Assembly (NCBI RefSeq): GCF_009192945.1
Contig: NZ_NSET01000023.1
Span: forward strand, 43,672-107,671
DNA from: Xanthomonas maliensis
GTDB lineage: Bacteria; Pseudomonadota; Gammaproteobacteria; Xanthomonadales; Xanthomonadaceae
Length of the DNA: 64,000 nucleotides
Direction of reading: 5' to 3'
The notes beneath the pieces were generated by a model. That model did no database searches and was not told the DNA's origin. It saw nothing but the letters and a program-made list of their open reading frames with translations. Shown piece after piece: positions 8,550 to 15,950 of this stretch. The stretch's first letter is position 1. The number at the start of each line of letters is the position of its first letter. The translations under genes and the position numbers were made by a program.

Positions 8550-8831
8550 TCAACGATTGCGCGCACCCAACCGCTGCCAGCAGTCGGTTGCCAGTTGCTC
8601 GTAGTTGGATTGCGTGGTCGAGGAAATGAAGTGATGCTCCAGGCGGTCGCGGAACAGACGCAGGCGCTCCTGGTCGCTCGAACGCGGTGCTTGCAGATAG
8701 ATATCGCAAGCCATCTTCACCACCGGGGACAGTTCGCTGAACTTGCCCGCGCCAAGGTTGCCCTCGGCATGCCGCGCCTGCCAGTGCGCGATTTCGGCTT
8801 GTACATCGATGACGGAGGGATCTCTGCTCAT
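8550..8831 (-). CDS. Small hypothetical protein
   Basis: The protein is 93 residues long from MSRDPSVIDVQAEIAHWQAR. It contains HWQARHAEGNLGAGKFSELSPVVKMACDIYLQ, split here only by description, and a C-terminal SNYEQLATDCWQRLGA. It is soluble and probably mainly helical. The regular amphipathic spacing and near-neutral composition look like a real conserved small protein, but I cannot name a family. An ATG six codons upstream is an alternative start. Confidence 0.65.
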   Translation of the reverse strand: MSRDPSVIDVQAEIAHWQARHAEGNLGAGKFSELSPVVKMACDIYLQAPRSSDQERLRLFRDRLEHHFISSTTQSNYEQLATDCWQRLGARNR

Positions 8832-9127
8832 AACTTCGGTGTTCCGCAAATAACAAACTTGACGCGCAGGGTAATGGCGTGCATGTCAACACAGGATCAT
8901 CGGACCCAACTGTGTCGTACGCGTTTTCGGCCGTTTGGCTGAATTAGTCAGGGGGATGTCCTGATACCTCGATGCGTGTTTAGCGCTCCGTGCAGACAGC
9001 AGCGCTGCCTGATGCCGCGCAGAGCAATCGCGCATTGCCGCATTTCACGGAAGATTCTGAACCGCTCTACACCTGGGTAACGTCCGATGGATAAGGTAGA
9101 GATGAACGCACGGAGAAGGAAAACAGG

Positions 9128-9292
9128 ATGCAGGATCGGCAGGACGATGGACATGCGTCACAGCAGGCGACTGGGACATCCGAGGCGCGTGTCTGGTGGC
9201 AAGCACTGTTGGAGCTGCGCGGCGGGCGCATGATCGTCAGCTTGATCGTCGTGATAGCGATCGTGTTCGGCCTCTATATGGCAATGAAATGA
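9128..9292 (+). CDS. Small single-pass membrane protein (54 aa)
   Basis: The reading frame starts MQDRQDDGHASQQATG and ends in one transmembrane helix, MIVSLIVVIAIVFGLYMAMK. A purine-rich AAGGA-type ribosome site lies about 8 bp upstream. The hydrophilic N-terminus is probably cytosolic. It is 68 bp upstream of the DUF3182 gene on the same strand and could share its transcript. No family is recognised. It is below the size most gene finders keep, so the call rests on the ribosome site and the clean topology. Confidence 0.55.
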   Translation: MQDRQDDGHASQQATGTSEARVWWQALLELRGGRMIVSLIVVIAIVFGLYMAMK

Positions 9293-9360
9293 CACTGCCT
9301 CACGACAGGTGATGTGCCAAAGGGCACACGCCCGCCGGATCGGCCACAGCGGGGACCATC

Positions 9361-10455
9361 ATGAAATCCATGCCGTTCACGCGCGTGGTGGGGCATTGCA
9401 CGCGCCAGGTCGCCGACCATGGCCATGAACGCAAAACCCACGCCTGGGTTTGCGCAGAAGTCGCACGGCTGCTGAAGATCGAGACGACCTTGCCTGCTGG
9501 CGATGGCTTGATCGTGCCGGGTACCTACCATATTCCCGACGAGACCTTGACCGCGACGCAGGCACGGGCGCTGGGGATCGCCGACGTCGGCGAGGTCTTG
9601 GGCGGCATCGTGCCACATGCCTTTCTCGCGACCAAAGTGATTGGGCATCCCTTGGTCGGCGATGACGCCACCTGCGTCGACGGCTGGAGCCAGCCCTTGG
9701 CCAAGGCGCTGCAGGTCGCAACGCTGCCCGGCTACACGGTGTTCGCTGCCGCCGATGCGGAGCAGGCGTTGACGAGGCTGCAGCCAGCCGGTCCGGTCCG
9801 GCTGAAGCTGCCGACCGGCGTAGGAGGGGGCGGCCAATGGAAGATCGAGGACACAGCGCAGTTGCGACAGCTGCTGACGCAACTGCCATCGGACTATTTG
9901 GCCCTCCATGGCGCGGTGCTGGAGCACAATGTGCTGGATCCGGTGACCCATAGCGTGGGTGAGGTGATGTTGGCGGGCGTGCAGATCGCCTATGTCGGCA
10001 CGCAGTGCAGCGTGCAGGACGCGGAGGGAGCGGAGGTCTATGGCGGATCCTCTCTGCGCATCCAACGCGGGTCGCTGGAGGCCTTGGCCGTGTCTGCACT
10101 GCCGCCGTTGCAGCGCAAGGTGGTCGAGCAGGCCTGCATCTACGACCGGTTCATCGCGGCGGCCTATCCTGCACTGCAGATATCGCGTCGCAATTACGAT
10201 GTGATCAGTGGTCGCGATCTGCGCAATGCCGAGGTTGGCGGGGTATTGGAACAGTCTTGGCGCGTGGGCGGTGCAACCCCGGCCGAGCTCGCTGCAATCG
10301 AGTGCTTCCTGGCCGATCCGACATCGCAGTGGGTAACGGCGTCCACGCATGAGCTCTATCGCGGTGAGCCGCCGGACGATGCGCAGATCTATTACCGCGC
10401 CGAACCCGGCGCAGCCGGGCCGCGCTACAAGTATCGAAAGGTGTCAGTGGACTGA
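9361..10455 (+). CDS. DUF3182 family protein, ATP-grasp-like
   Basis: The 364-residue soluble protein matches my recollection of DUF3182. Features resembling an ATP-grasp fold are a lysine in [15 protein letters not shown] (about residues 141-155, basic residue plus glycine loop), an acidic VLEHNV strand (about 182-187) and [10 protein letters not shown] near 276-285. ATP-grasp enzymes join a carboxylate to an amine or thiol; whether this one does is inference. Its stop codon shares a base with the start of the alpha/beta hydrolase gene (TGATG), so the two are translationally coupled and probably act on the same small molecule. Confidence 0.8.
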   Translation: MKSMPFTRVVGHCTRQVADHGHERKTHAWVCAEVARLLKIETTLPAGDGLIVPGTYHIPDETLTATQARALGIADVGEVLGGIVPHAFLATKVIGHPLVGDDATCVDGWSQPLAKALQVATLPGYTVFAAADAEQALTRLQPAGPVRLKLPTGVGGGGQWKIEDTAQLRQLLTQLPSDYLALHGAVLEHNVLDPVTHSVGEVMLAGVQIAYVGTQCSVQDAEGAEVYGGSSLRIQRGSLEALAVSALPPLQRKVVEQACIYDRFIAAAYPALQISRRNYDVISGRDLRNAEVGGVLEQSWRVGGATPAELAAIECFLADPTSQWVTASTHELYRGEPPDDAQIYYRAEPGAAGPRYKYRKVSVD

Positions 10456-11324
10456 TGGAAGCCAAACTCTCCAGTATCCAGATCCCGGTCGACCAGGATG
10501 AGCTCAGCGGGACCTTGCTCACCCCGACCGGAATGCCAGGTGTGCTGTTCGTGCATGGTTGGGGCGGTAGCCAGCATCACAGCCTGGTGCGTGCCCGCGA
10601 AGCGGTCGGATTGGGCTGCATCTGCATGACGTTCGATCTGCGCGGGCACGAGGGCTATGCGTCGATGCGGCAGAGCGTGACACGTGCGCAGAATCTGGCC
10701 GACATCATTGCCGCCTACGATCAACTGGCCGGCCTGCCGTATGTCGATCCGCAATCGATCGCCGTGGTGGGGCTGAGCTATGGCGGGTATCTCTCGGCCT
10801 TGCTGACGCGCGAACGGCCAGTCGAGTGGCTGGCCCTGCGCTCGCCGGCGCTCTACAAGGACGCGCACTGGGACCGGCCCAAGGTCAGTCTCAATGCCGA
10901 TCCTGATCTGATGCGCTATCGCCAGCAGGCGCTGACACCGGATGAGAATCTGGCCCTGGCGGCCTGTGCCGTATTCCGCGGCGATGTCTTGCTGGTCGAG
11001 GCCGAGCAGGACGTCATCGTTCCGCATCCTGTCCTGCGTAACTACGCCAACGCGTTCGGGCAGGCGCGTTCACTGGCGGAGCGTGTCATTGTCGGTGCCG
11101 ATCATGCCCTAAGCGTGAAAGAGCATCAGCAGCAATACACCCGAGTCCTGATCGATTGGCTGACCGAGATGGTCGTCGGGCGACGCGTCGCGCTGGCCAA
11201 GGAAGTGGTGGCGGCCCGCAAGCAATTGTTGCGCGAGCACCAGGGCGAGGCGGTGTCTTCGCCAGGGCAGGGCTCACGCGAATTCCGCGGCGATATCCGT
11301 GCGGTGGAGCAGTCCACCGGATGA
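10455..11324 (+). CDS. Alpha/beta hydrolase (serine hydrolase)
   Basis: The 289-residue protein has an alpha/beta-hydrolase core. The oxyanion strand region is [15 protein letters not shown] (about 29-43), the nucleophile elbow is GLSYGGY (Ser about 113), the acid is in [10 protein letters not shown] (about 182) and the His is in [11 protein letters not shown] (about 214). No signal peptide is present, so it is cytosolic. The fold resembles dienelactone-hydrolase/acyl-peptidase-like esterases. It is coupled to the DUF3182 gene, which suggests a ligase-hydrolase pair. The Arg/Lys-rich tail after about 235 is unusual. Confidence 0.82.
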   Translation: MEAKLSSIQIPVDQDELSGTLLTPTGMPGVLFVHGWGGSQHHSLVRAREAVGLGCICMTFDLRGHEGYASMRQSVTRAQNLADIIAAYDQLAGLPYVDPQSIAVVGLSYGGYLSALLTRERPVEWLALRSPALYKDAHWDRPKVSLNADPDLMRYRQQALTPDENLALAACAVFRGDVLLVEAEQDVIVPHPVLRNYANAFGQARSLAERVIVGADHALSVKEHQQQYTRVLIDWLTEMVVGRRVALAKEVVAARKQLLREHQGEAVSSPGQGSREFRGDIRAVEQSTG

Positions 11325-11429
11325 ATCGGTGGTTGCCGGCTGTGTCGCGCGATCGGCATGTGGGTTTGCATCGCCCGCGGACTGCTGTCGAACGCGATCC
11401 ATCCGCTCCTCTGCCAGAGCAGGCGCTCA

Positions 11430-11463
11430 AACACTACACCGATTGGAACACTACACCGATTGG
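11430..11463. repeat. Perfect tandem 17-bp direct repeat
   Basis: The unit AACACTACACCGATTGG occurs twice back to back (11430-11446 and 11447-11463) in the convergent intergenic region. No function is evident. Confidence 0.7.
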
Positions 11464-11486
11464 TGCTCGGTGTCCTGCCCACGACA

Positions 11487-11516
11487 CATCAGCGGGCCCT
11501 TTTAGACCCGCTGATG
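11487..11516. terminator. Bidirectional hairpin between convergent genes
   Basis: A 10-bp perfect inverted repeat, CATCAGCGGG and CCCGCTGATG, has a 10-nt loop containing TTTT. It sits between the hydrolase gene and the convergent glycine-zipper gene and could terminate both transcripts. There is no canonical U-tract. Confidence 0.6.
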
Positions 11517-11548
11517 CAGTGTGATGCGTGAGATAAGACAAGGAATGC

Positions 11549-12343
11549 TCAGCGACGTTCCGAGCGATCCATGGAGTGGCGATCGTAGCGGTCCGAATCG
11601 AAGGCTTCGCGCACCGCATGACGGGCTTTGTCCCAGCTCAGACGGGAATTGGCTTTGGCGCGTTCCCAGCCATCGCTCAAGTCGCGTTCCATTCGATCGT
11701 CCCACTGCCGGCCCGTGTGCTGGTGACGCGCCTGCATGCCATAGCGATAGGCCGGACGGTAATCGTCGTAGGCGTAAGCGTCGTCCCGGTAGTCGACGCT
11801 GTCGAAGCGGCTCTGGTAATGCGTATCGCTGTCGCGATAGACGTCGTGGGTGCGGTCGGCGCGCTCCCAGGCATCGCGCGCGGCCAAGCGCGCTTCTTCC
11901 CACTCCAGGTGAGATTCCCCGCGGTTGCGCGGCCATTCTCCCGCCAGCGTTGCTTCGGTTTCTTCCCAAGTGCTGGTCGGCCGCGTTTCGCGGGCCTGCA
12001 GACCGAACCCATAGACGGCGGCGTAATCGCGATCGTAGTCGCTTCCCTCCTTGTAGTAAGGACGATTGCGATGCTCCTGCCGCCAGTATTCGGTCTCGAC
12101 CGTCGGATCCAGGCGCTCGGCGACGCCCTTGCCGGCTGCGGCACCGGCCACGACGCCGGCGGCAGCGCCGATCAAGGTGCCAAGAGGCCCGAATACCGTG
12201 CCGGCGAGTGCACCGGCCGCCGCGCCGCCGGCGACGCCGCCGACGCCCACGCCGATCGGATGTGCACCTGGCGCGCCGGAGATCGGATCGCGGTTGAGGT
12301 CGTGTGCTTCGGCTTTGCGTTCCTGCTTGTCGTAGCTGCTCAT
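11549..12343 (-). CDS. Glycine-zipper protein with Trp/Tyr/Asp-rich tail
   Basis: The 264-residue protein starts at an ATG with a near-perfect GGGAGGTGAT ribosome site. Residues about 30-72 are an Ala/Gly-rich glycine zipper (GVGVGGVAGGAAAGALAG and similar), which probably inserts in or packs against membrane. The remaining 190 residues are strongly hydrophilic and rich in D, R, Y, W and E, with repeated W-E-x-A-R/K-A motifs (WEEARLAARDAWERA, WERAKANSRLSWDKARHAVREAF). I know no precise function; similar proteins are annotated as stress or hypothetical proteins in Xanthomonas relatives. Confidence 0.75.
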   Translation of the reverse strand: MSSYDKQERKAEAHDLNRDPISGAPGAHPIGVGVGGVAGGAAAGALAGTVFGPLGTLIGAAAGVVAGAAAGKGVAERLDPTVETEYWRQEHRNRPYYKEGSDYDRDYAAVYGFGLQARETRPTSTWEETEATLAGEWPRNRGESHLEWEEARLAARDAWERADRTHDVYRDSDTHYQSRFDSVDYRDDAYAYDDYRPAYRYGMQARHQHTGRQWDDRMERDLSDGWERAKANSRLSWDKARHAVREAFDSDRYDRHSMDRSERR

Positions 12344-12520
12344 ATCACCTCCCAATTGGCCAAAAACCGCGCCCTGAGCGGGGCGCGAAACGTGGCGCAA
12401 CGATGGCGTTGCCAGAGTGAAACGGGCGTGCGTGGATGTGATCGTGATTGCGACATGGCTGAATCGTGCAGGCCTAACGGATGGGCTTGTTTGCGCTGGT
12501 GCGCTACGCGCTTGCACGCA

Positions 12521-12544
12521 AAGAAAGGGCCGCTCACGCGGCCC
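12521..12544 (-). terminator. Rho-independent terminator after rtcB
   Basis: On the minus strand GGGCCGC, a 4-nt loop GTGA and GCGGCCC form a 7-bp GC stem followed by TTTCTTT. It begins 5 bp past the rtcB stop codon, so it ends the slipin-rtcB transcript. Confidence 0.8.
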
Positions 12545-12548
12545 TCGC

Positions 12549-13772
12549 TTATCCCTTGATGCAGACGACCTGACGCAGCGTGTGGACCACTTCGACCAGA
12601 TCCTGCTGCGCTGCCATGACCGCATCGATCGACTTGTACGCCGCCGGCGATTCGTCGATCACGGCGGCATCCTTGCGGCATTCCACGTGCGCAGTCGCCT
12701 CACGGTGCTGGGCCAGGGTGATCTGCTGGCGGGCAGCGGTTCTACTCATCACCCGGCCGGCGCCGTGGCTGCAGCTGTGGAAGCTTTCGGCATTGCCGCG
12801 GCCCCGCACGATGTAGCTGCACGTGCCCATGCTGCCGGGAATGATGCCCAGCTCTCCTGCGCGTGCGCTCACCGCTCCCTTGCGGGTGATCAGCAATTCC
12901 TCGCCGCCGTGCGTCTCCTTTTGCACGTAGTTGTGGTGGCAGTTGACCGCCAGCTTTTCCAGCTGGAAGCGCGGCAGGCGGTGACGCATCTCGGCCAGCA
13001 CCTGCGCCATCATCGCTTCGCGATTCTCGCGGGCGTAGTCCTGCGCCCAGGAGACCGCGTCGACGTAGTCATCGAACAGCGGCTCGCCCTGCATGAAGAA
13101 TGCCAGGTCCTTGTCGGGCAGATGGAAGCCCAATACCCGATGTGCCAGTTGCTCGCGTGCCTGTTCGATGAAATACGTACCGATCAGGTTGCCGGTGCCA
13201 CGCGAACCGCTGTGCAGCATGACCCAGACTGCATCGCTTTCATCCAGGCAGATCTCGATGAAGTGATTGCCGCCGCCCAACGTGCCGATCTGGCAGTCCA
13301 GCTTGTCGGTGCGGATGCGCCGATGCTTCTGCTTGATGGCGTCCAGTCGCTGCACCAGTCCCGATTGGGCAATGCGGGTCTGGATGCTGTCGGGCAGGCG
13401 GTGGTGCTCCCCGCCGCGGCCGTTGCCGACTGGGACGCTACGCTCGATGCTCGAGCGCAGCTGCGCCAGGCTGTCGGGCAGATCGTTGGCGCGCAAGGTG
13501 GTGCGCACCGCAGCCATGCCGCAACCGATGTCCACGCCGACGGCGGCAGGAATGATCGCACCGCGGGTCGGAATCACCGAGCCCACCGTGGCGCCCTTGC
13601 CCAGGTGCACGTCGGGCATCACCGCGACCCACGGCCCGACGAACGGGATGGCAGCGATGTTGCGCAGCTGGGCGTGCGCCTGCGCTTCCAGCGGCACGCC
13701 ACGCACCCAGCCCTTGATCGGCGTGGTGCTGCCTTCGGCGTGCAGCAATTGATAGTTATCCGAATGACGCAT
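12549..13772 (-). CDS. rtcB: RtcB RNA ligase (tRNA-splicing ligase family)
   Basis: The 407-residue enzyme joins RNA 2',3'-cyclic phosphate or 3'-phosphate ends to 5'-OH ends, using GTP and Mn2+. Metal and guanylate residues are visible: MPDVHLGKG, VGVDIGCGM (metal Cys), GTLGGGNHFIE, LHSGSRGTGN, NCHHNYV and SHGAGRVMSR, where H336 aligns with the guanylated His. The C-terminal RQVVC-KG ending and the length match E. coli RtcB. It lies 51 bp after slipin on one transcript whose leader carries two tRNA-like sequences. No RtcA, Rsr or RtcR gene is in the window. Confidence 0.96.
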   Translation of the reverse strand: MRHSDNYQLLHAEGSTTPIKGWVRGVPLEAQAHAQLRNIAAIPFVGPWVAVMPDVHLGKGATVGSVIPTRGAIIPAAVGVDIGCGMAAVRTTLRANDLPDSLAQLRSSIERSVPVGNGRGGEHHRLPDSIQTRIAQSGLVQRLDAIKQKHRRIRTDKLDCQIGTLGGGNHFIEICLDESDAVWVMLHSGSRGTGNLIGTYFIEQAREQLAHRVLGFHLPDKDLAFFMQGEPLFDDYVDAVSWAQDYARENREAMMAQVLAEMRHRLPRFQLEKLAVNCHHNYVQKETHGGEELLITRKGAVSARAGELGIIPGSMGTCSYIVRGRGNAESFHSCSHGAGRVMSRTAARQQITLAQHREATAHVECRKDAAVIDESPAAYKSIDAVMAAQQDLVEVVHTLRQVVCIKG

Positions 13773-13823
13773 GTCTCTTCTCCATTGTGGCAGCGTGCGG
13801 GCGTCTCCTTGCGCCCGCACGCC

Positions 13824-14951
13824 TTATCCCTTCATCGTCACCAGTTGCTTCAGCACGCCGTCCAGGCCGCCGAAGACGGTGAGGCGGTCGACCTTCTCGG
13901 TGACCTTTTCCAGCGCTTCCAGCTCCTTCAGCCGCATCAGCACCGGGCTGCTTTCCACCAGCTTGGCGGTGTTGAGCAGCGAGCGCGTGGCATTGGCTTC
14001 CTCGCGCCGGCGGATCACGTTGGCTTGCGCCTGCTTCTCCGCCTGCACGACGCCGTTGAGGATCTCGCGCATCTCGCCGGGCAGGATCACATCCTTGACC
14101 CCGACGCCGAGCACGTCGATGCCGAAGCCGGACAAGCCGCCGCGGACGTGCGCGAAGATGTCCGCATCCAGCGAGGCCTTGTCGCCCAGCAACTCGTCCA
14201 GCGTCTTGGCCGCCACCGCCCGTCGCAGGCCGTACTGCAGCTCGCGGTAGAGATAGTCGCTGGCCTTGGCAACGCGCGTCCGCAACGCCACGGCGTCGAC
14301 CACGCGCATGCTGGCGGCCAGGTTTACCCGCAGCGAGACCTTGTCGCGGGTCAACAGCTCCTGTCCGGACACCTCCACCGACTGGACGCGCAGGTCGATC
14401 ACATCGATGGCGACGTTCCGGTGAAAGTTCCAGAACGCATAGCAGCCAGCTGCGAACGTGCCGCTGAGGCGACCATCGATGAAGACCAGCCCGAGCGACT
14501 CGGCCGGGACGTCCATACACACCGCCACCTGCGACAGGCTGCCGAGTTGGCGCAGGCGCCGCTGGACGTCGCTGGGCACCAGCAGTCCATCGCCCAGGGC
14601 CAGTGGCTGCACCTCGATCGATGTCGGCCCGCGCCAGTACAGCGCGCGGCTGCCGGGCGGCAAGACGCCCTCGAGCTTGCCATTGCGGATCAACAGGCCC
14701 ACCTGCTGCATGCTGATGTCGGCCAGCACACAATGGCGCGTCAGCGCATCGCCCAGCACGGCGATCACCGTGTCGATCTCGCTGCCGGTGATGCTCGCAG
14801 TGGTGTGGATGGGTTGAATGACGACGTCGGTGCGCTTCAACGGATCGAACCGGCGATAGACGCCGGGCTCGAGTACGCCCTGAAGGCGACGGTTGCGATA
14901 CACCAGGCCGCGTTCGCCGTCACCGATCACGACCCTCTTGGTCCAGAACAT
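13824..14951 (-). CDS. Slipin/SPFH (band 7) family protein
   Basis: The 375-residue protein starts MFWTKRVVIGDGERG with an AAGGAG ribosome site. There is no classical long N-terminal transmembrane helix. Two repeated YRN-R-LQGVLEPGVYRR / IRNGKLEGVLPPGSRALYW segments lie at about 20-35 and 87-105. They are followed by an SPFH core (VEVSGQELLTRDKVSLRVNLAAS at about 190-215, described in parts) and a helical tail with EILNGVVQAEKQAQANVIRR. Slipins form membrane-associated oligomeric rings. Co-occurrence with rtcB in one operon suggests a membrane or scaffold role in RNA repair; this is inferred from context. Confidence 0.88.
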   Translation of the reverse strand: MFWTKRVVIGDGERGLVYRNRRLQGVLEPGVYRRFDPLKRTDVVIQPIHTTASITGSEIDTVIAVLGDALTRHCVLADISMQQVGLLIRNGKLEGVLPPGSRALYWRGPTSIEVQPLALGDGLLVPSDVQRRLRQLGSLSQVAVCMDVPAESLGLVFIDGRLSGTFAAGCYAFWNFHRNVAIDVIDLRVQSVEVSGQELLTRDKVSLRVNLAASMRVVDAVALRTRVAKASDYLYRELQYGLRRAVAAKTLDELLGDKASLDADIFAHVRGGLSGFGIDVLGVGVKDVILPGEMREILNGVVQAEKQAQANVIRRREEANATRSLLNTAKLVESSPVLMRLKELEALEKVTEKVDRLTVFGGLDGVLKQLVTMKG

Positions 14952-14989
14952 GGCTTTGCTCCTTGGTTTGGCTCTGGTGATCCGATCCA

Positions 14990-15040
14990 TGCATTGCCGA
15001 TCGTCTGCCGGATCGGGTGGCAGACGTGGGTGCCGATGCA
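14990..15040 (-). other. Structured element in the 5' leader of slipin
   Basis: A long imperfect hairpin has an outer 5-bp TGCAT/ATGCA pair and an inner perfect 8-bp stem, CGTCTGCC with GGCAGACG (15002-15009 and 15019-15026). It lies 39-89 bp upstream of the slipin start codon, downstream of the tRNA-like elements in the same leader. It may mark a processing site or protect the mRNA 5' end after the tRNA-like RNAs are cut away. That role is inference. Confidence 0.45.
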
Positions 15041-15283
15041 ACGCGGCGATAAGGTGGAAACGCCCGGAACGATCACGGCGCGGAGCACAGCGTGCTGTCG
15101 GTGCCGGCGATCGCCGCGGCATCCGTGCTCTAGGCGAGCAGCGGCCGACGGCGGCGCGGACACGTCCAGGGCGCAGGCTCGGCGCCGTGGTCGCTGCCGC
15201 ACCGTTGCGATCCATTGCACGCAGGCGGCAAGCGTGTTTCCTGAGTGGGGACTTGCGTCCCGGAGGCCATGACCGGGTGGCCA

Positions 15284-15353
15284 TGGTTGGAGCGGGAGTC
15301 GAACCCGCGACCGGCAGATGGTGTCTGCTGCTCTAACCAACTGAGCTATCCAG
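15284..15353 (-). ncRNA. tRNA-like RNA B (3' member of a tandem pair)
   Basis: The 70-nt element has a perfect D-arm (GCTC/GAGC around a 9-nt loop AGTTGGTTA), a perfect T-arm (GCGGG-TTCGACT-CCCGC), a 5-nt variable loop and a 3' end TCCA-ACCA. The acceptor stem is only 4 bp (TGGA/TCCA). The anticodon arm is abnormal: either GCAG/CTGC with the loop ACACCAT, or a 5-bp stem with a 5-nt loop; U33 is absent. It is therefore tRNA-shaped but unlikely to decode. It begins on the base after element A ends and is on the same strand as slipin and rtcB. An alternative is a decayed tRNA gene. Confidence 0.65.
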
Positions 15354-15421
15354 TGGTGAACGTGTCGGAATCGAACCGACCCCTGCGTACGAGCCGCCGC
15401 TCCACCTTGGAGCCAACGTCC
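15354..15421 (-). ncRNA. tRNA-like RNA A (5' member of a tandem pair) with encoded CCA
   Basis: The 68-nt element folds as a cloverleaf. The acceptor is GGACGT/ACGTTC (6 bp, one G-U), the D-stem is GCTCC/GGAGC with a 5-nt loop, and the T-arm GTCGG-TTCGATT-CCGAC is perfect. It ends in an encoded ACCA. The anticodon stem is only 3 bp (GCG/CGC) around GCTCGTA, and the whole is about 8 nt shorter than a tRNA. It lies directly upstream of element B. tRNA-like or tRNA-fragment RNAs are known partners of bacterial RtcB operons (YrlA in Salmonella, tRNA fragments sensed by RtcR). This is a candidate RNA substrate, sensor or ligand of the locus. Confidence 0.65.
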
Positions 15422-15454
15422 AGAAACAGAAACTGCTGGTGACAATCCGGTATA

Positions 15455-15470
15455 CGCAACGGCACGGCCG
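15455..15470 (-). promoter_or_regulatory. Candidate sigma54 promoter of the tRNA-like/slipin/rtcB unit
   Basis: On the minus strand CGGCCGTGCCGTTGCG has the invariant GG and GC exactly 10 nt apart and a perfect TTGC -12 element. The -24 element matches only at GGC. A start about 12 nt downstream would fall about 24 nt before tRNA-like A. Known rtc operons use sigma54 with the RtcR activator, which makes this position plausible. The incomplete -24 match keeps confidence modest. Confidence 0.4.
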
Positions 15471-15525
15471 CGCGCACCGGCTGGTAGAAAATCCAGGCCG
15501 CTGGAAAGTCACTGCATGGTTTCTG

Positions 15526-15549
15526 ATTATCGTTTATGAAAACGATAAT
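15526..15549. promoter_or_regulatory. Perfect palindrome, candidate activator site
   Basis: Ten-base arms ATTATCGTTT and AAACGATAAT flank a 4-nt centre. The site is AT-rich in a GC-rich region and is centred about 92 bp upstream of the predicted sigma54 start, which is normal for an enhancer-binding-protein site. It could also be an operator of another regulator. Confidence 0.5.
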
Positions 15550-15694
15550 ACGGTGGATGGACCTGCCGCCCGTGCCCCGCACCTGGGCACAGCGCTCGCG
15601 CGCCTGGCGACCTGCAACGTCCTTGTTGTCGGGCAGTCCATGCCCGGGTGCCAGGAGTCGGTCATCCGTCTATAAGTGATGCGAACGCACAACG

Positions 15695-15726
15695 AAAAAC
15701 GCCCCCGGTGACGATCCGAGGGCGTT
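15695..15726 (-). terminator. Rho-independent terminator of the small transcript
   Basis: On the minus strand AACGCCC pairs with GGGCGTT and is followed by a T-run (TTTTT within 15695-15699). It ends the unit that starts at the promoter at 15922-15950 and insulates it from the rtc region. Confidence 0.75.
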
Positions 15727-15736
15727 CGCTTGCCTC

Positions 15737-15757
15737 GGAGATCGGTGACCGATCTCC
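15737..15757. repeat. Perfect 21-bp palindrome in the small transcript
   Basis: Ten-base arms GGAGATCGGT and ACCGATCTCC surround a single base. It lies between the stop codon of the 35-residue ORF and the terminator, so the RNA would carry two consecutive hairpins. It may be a DNA-binding site or an RNA stability element. Confidence 0.6.
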
Positions 15758-15769
15758 TGGGCAGGACAA

Positions 15770-15877
15770 TCAGTCGTTGGGCTGCAGCTGCATCCGCACT
15801 GCAATCGTGCAGGCGCGCGACATCGCGCGGAGGGCGCGTGGCAGTCGTTCGTGTTTGGCCTGCAGGACGGAATACAT
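15770..15877 (-). CDS. Short basic peptide (35 aa) or small RNA
   Basis: The ORF MYSVLQAKHERLPRALRAMS continues to a C-terminus ending in MQLQPND. It is basic and potentially amphipathic. It starts about 40 bp downstream of a good promoter and is followed by a palindrome and a T-run terminator, so it has its own transcription unit of about 220 nt. No Shine-Dalgarno site is obvious before the ATG (CATCCCC), so the RNA itself may be the product. No family is recognised. Confidence 0.4.
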   Translation of the reverse strand: MYSVLQAKHERLPRALRAMSRACTIAVRMQLQPND

Positions 15878-15921
15878 GGGGATGCTCGAATGGGTTGGGG
15901 TTGAAACTGCTGAGGGCGCGA

Positions 15922-15950
15922 ACGTTACCGGGGATTTTTTCGGTTTGCAA
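15922..15950 (-). promoter_or_regulatory. Sigma70 promoter of the small transcript
   Basis: On the minus strand TTGCAA (15950-15945) and TAACGT (15927-15922) are separated by 17 bp that include an A-rich run. It faces the 35-residue ORF. Confidence 0.6.

Noticed and set aside
12417..15272. A 951-codon open frame on the plus strand, antisense to rtcB and slipin
   Set aside because: It is the mirror of two clearly conserved genes in GC-rich DNA, with His/Gln/Arg-rich sequence and no domain or ribosome site.
15284..15421. Calling the two cloverleaf sequences ordinary tRNA genes
   Set aside because: Anticodon arms are too short or have the wrong loop, U33 is missing and acceptor stems are 4-6 bp; tRNA-like is the safer call.
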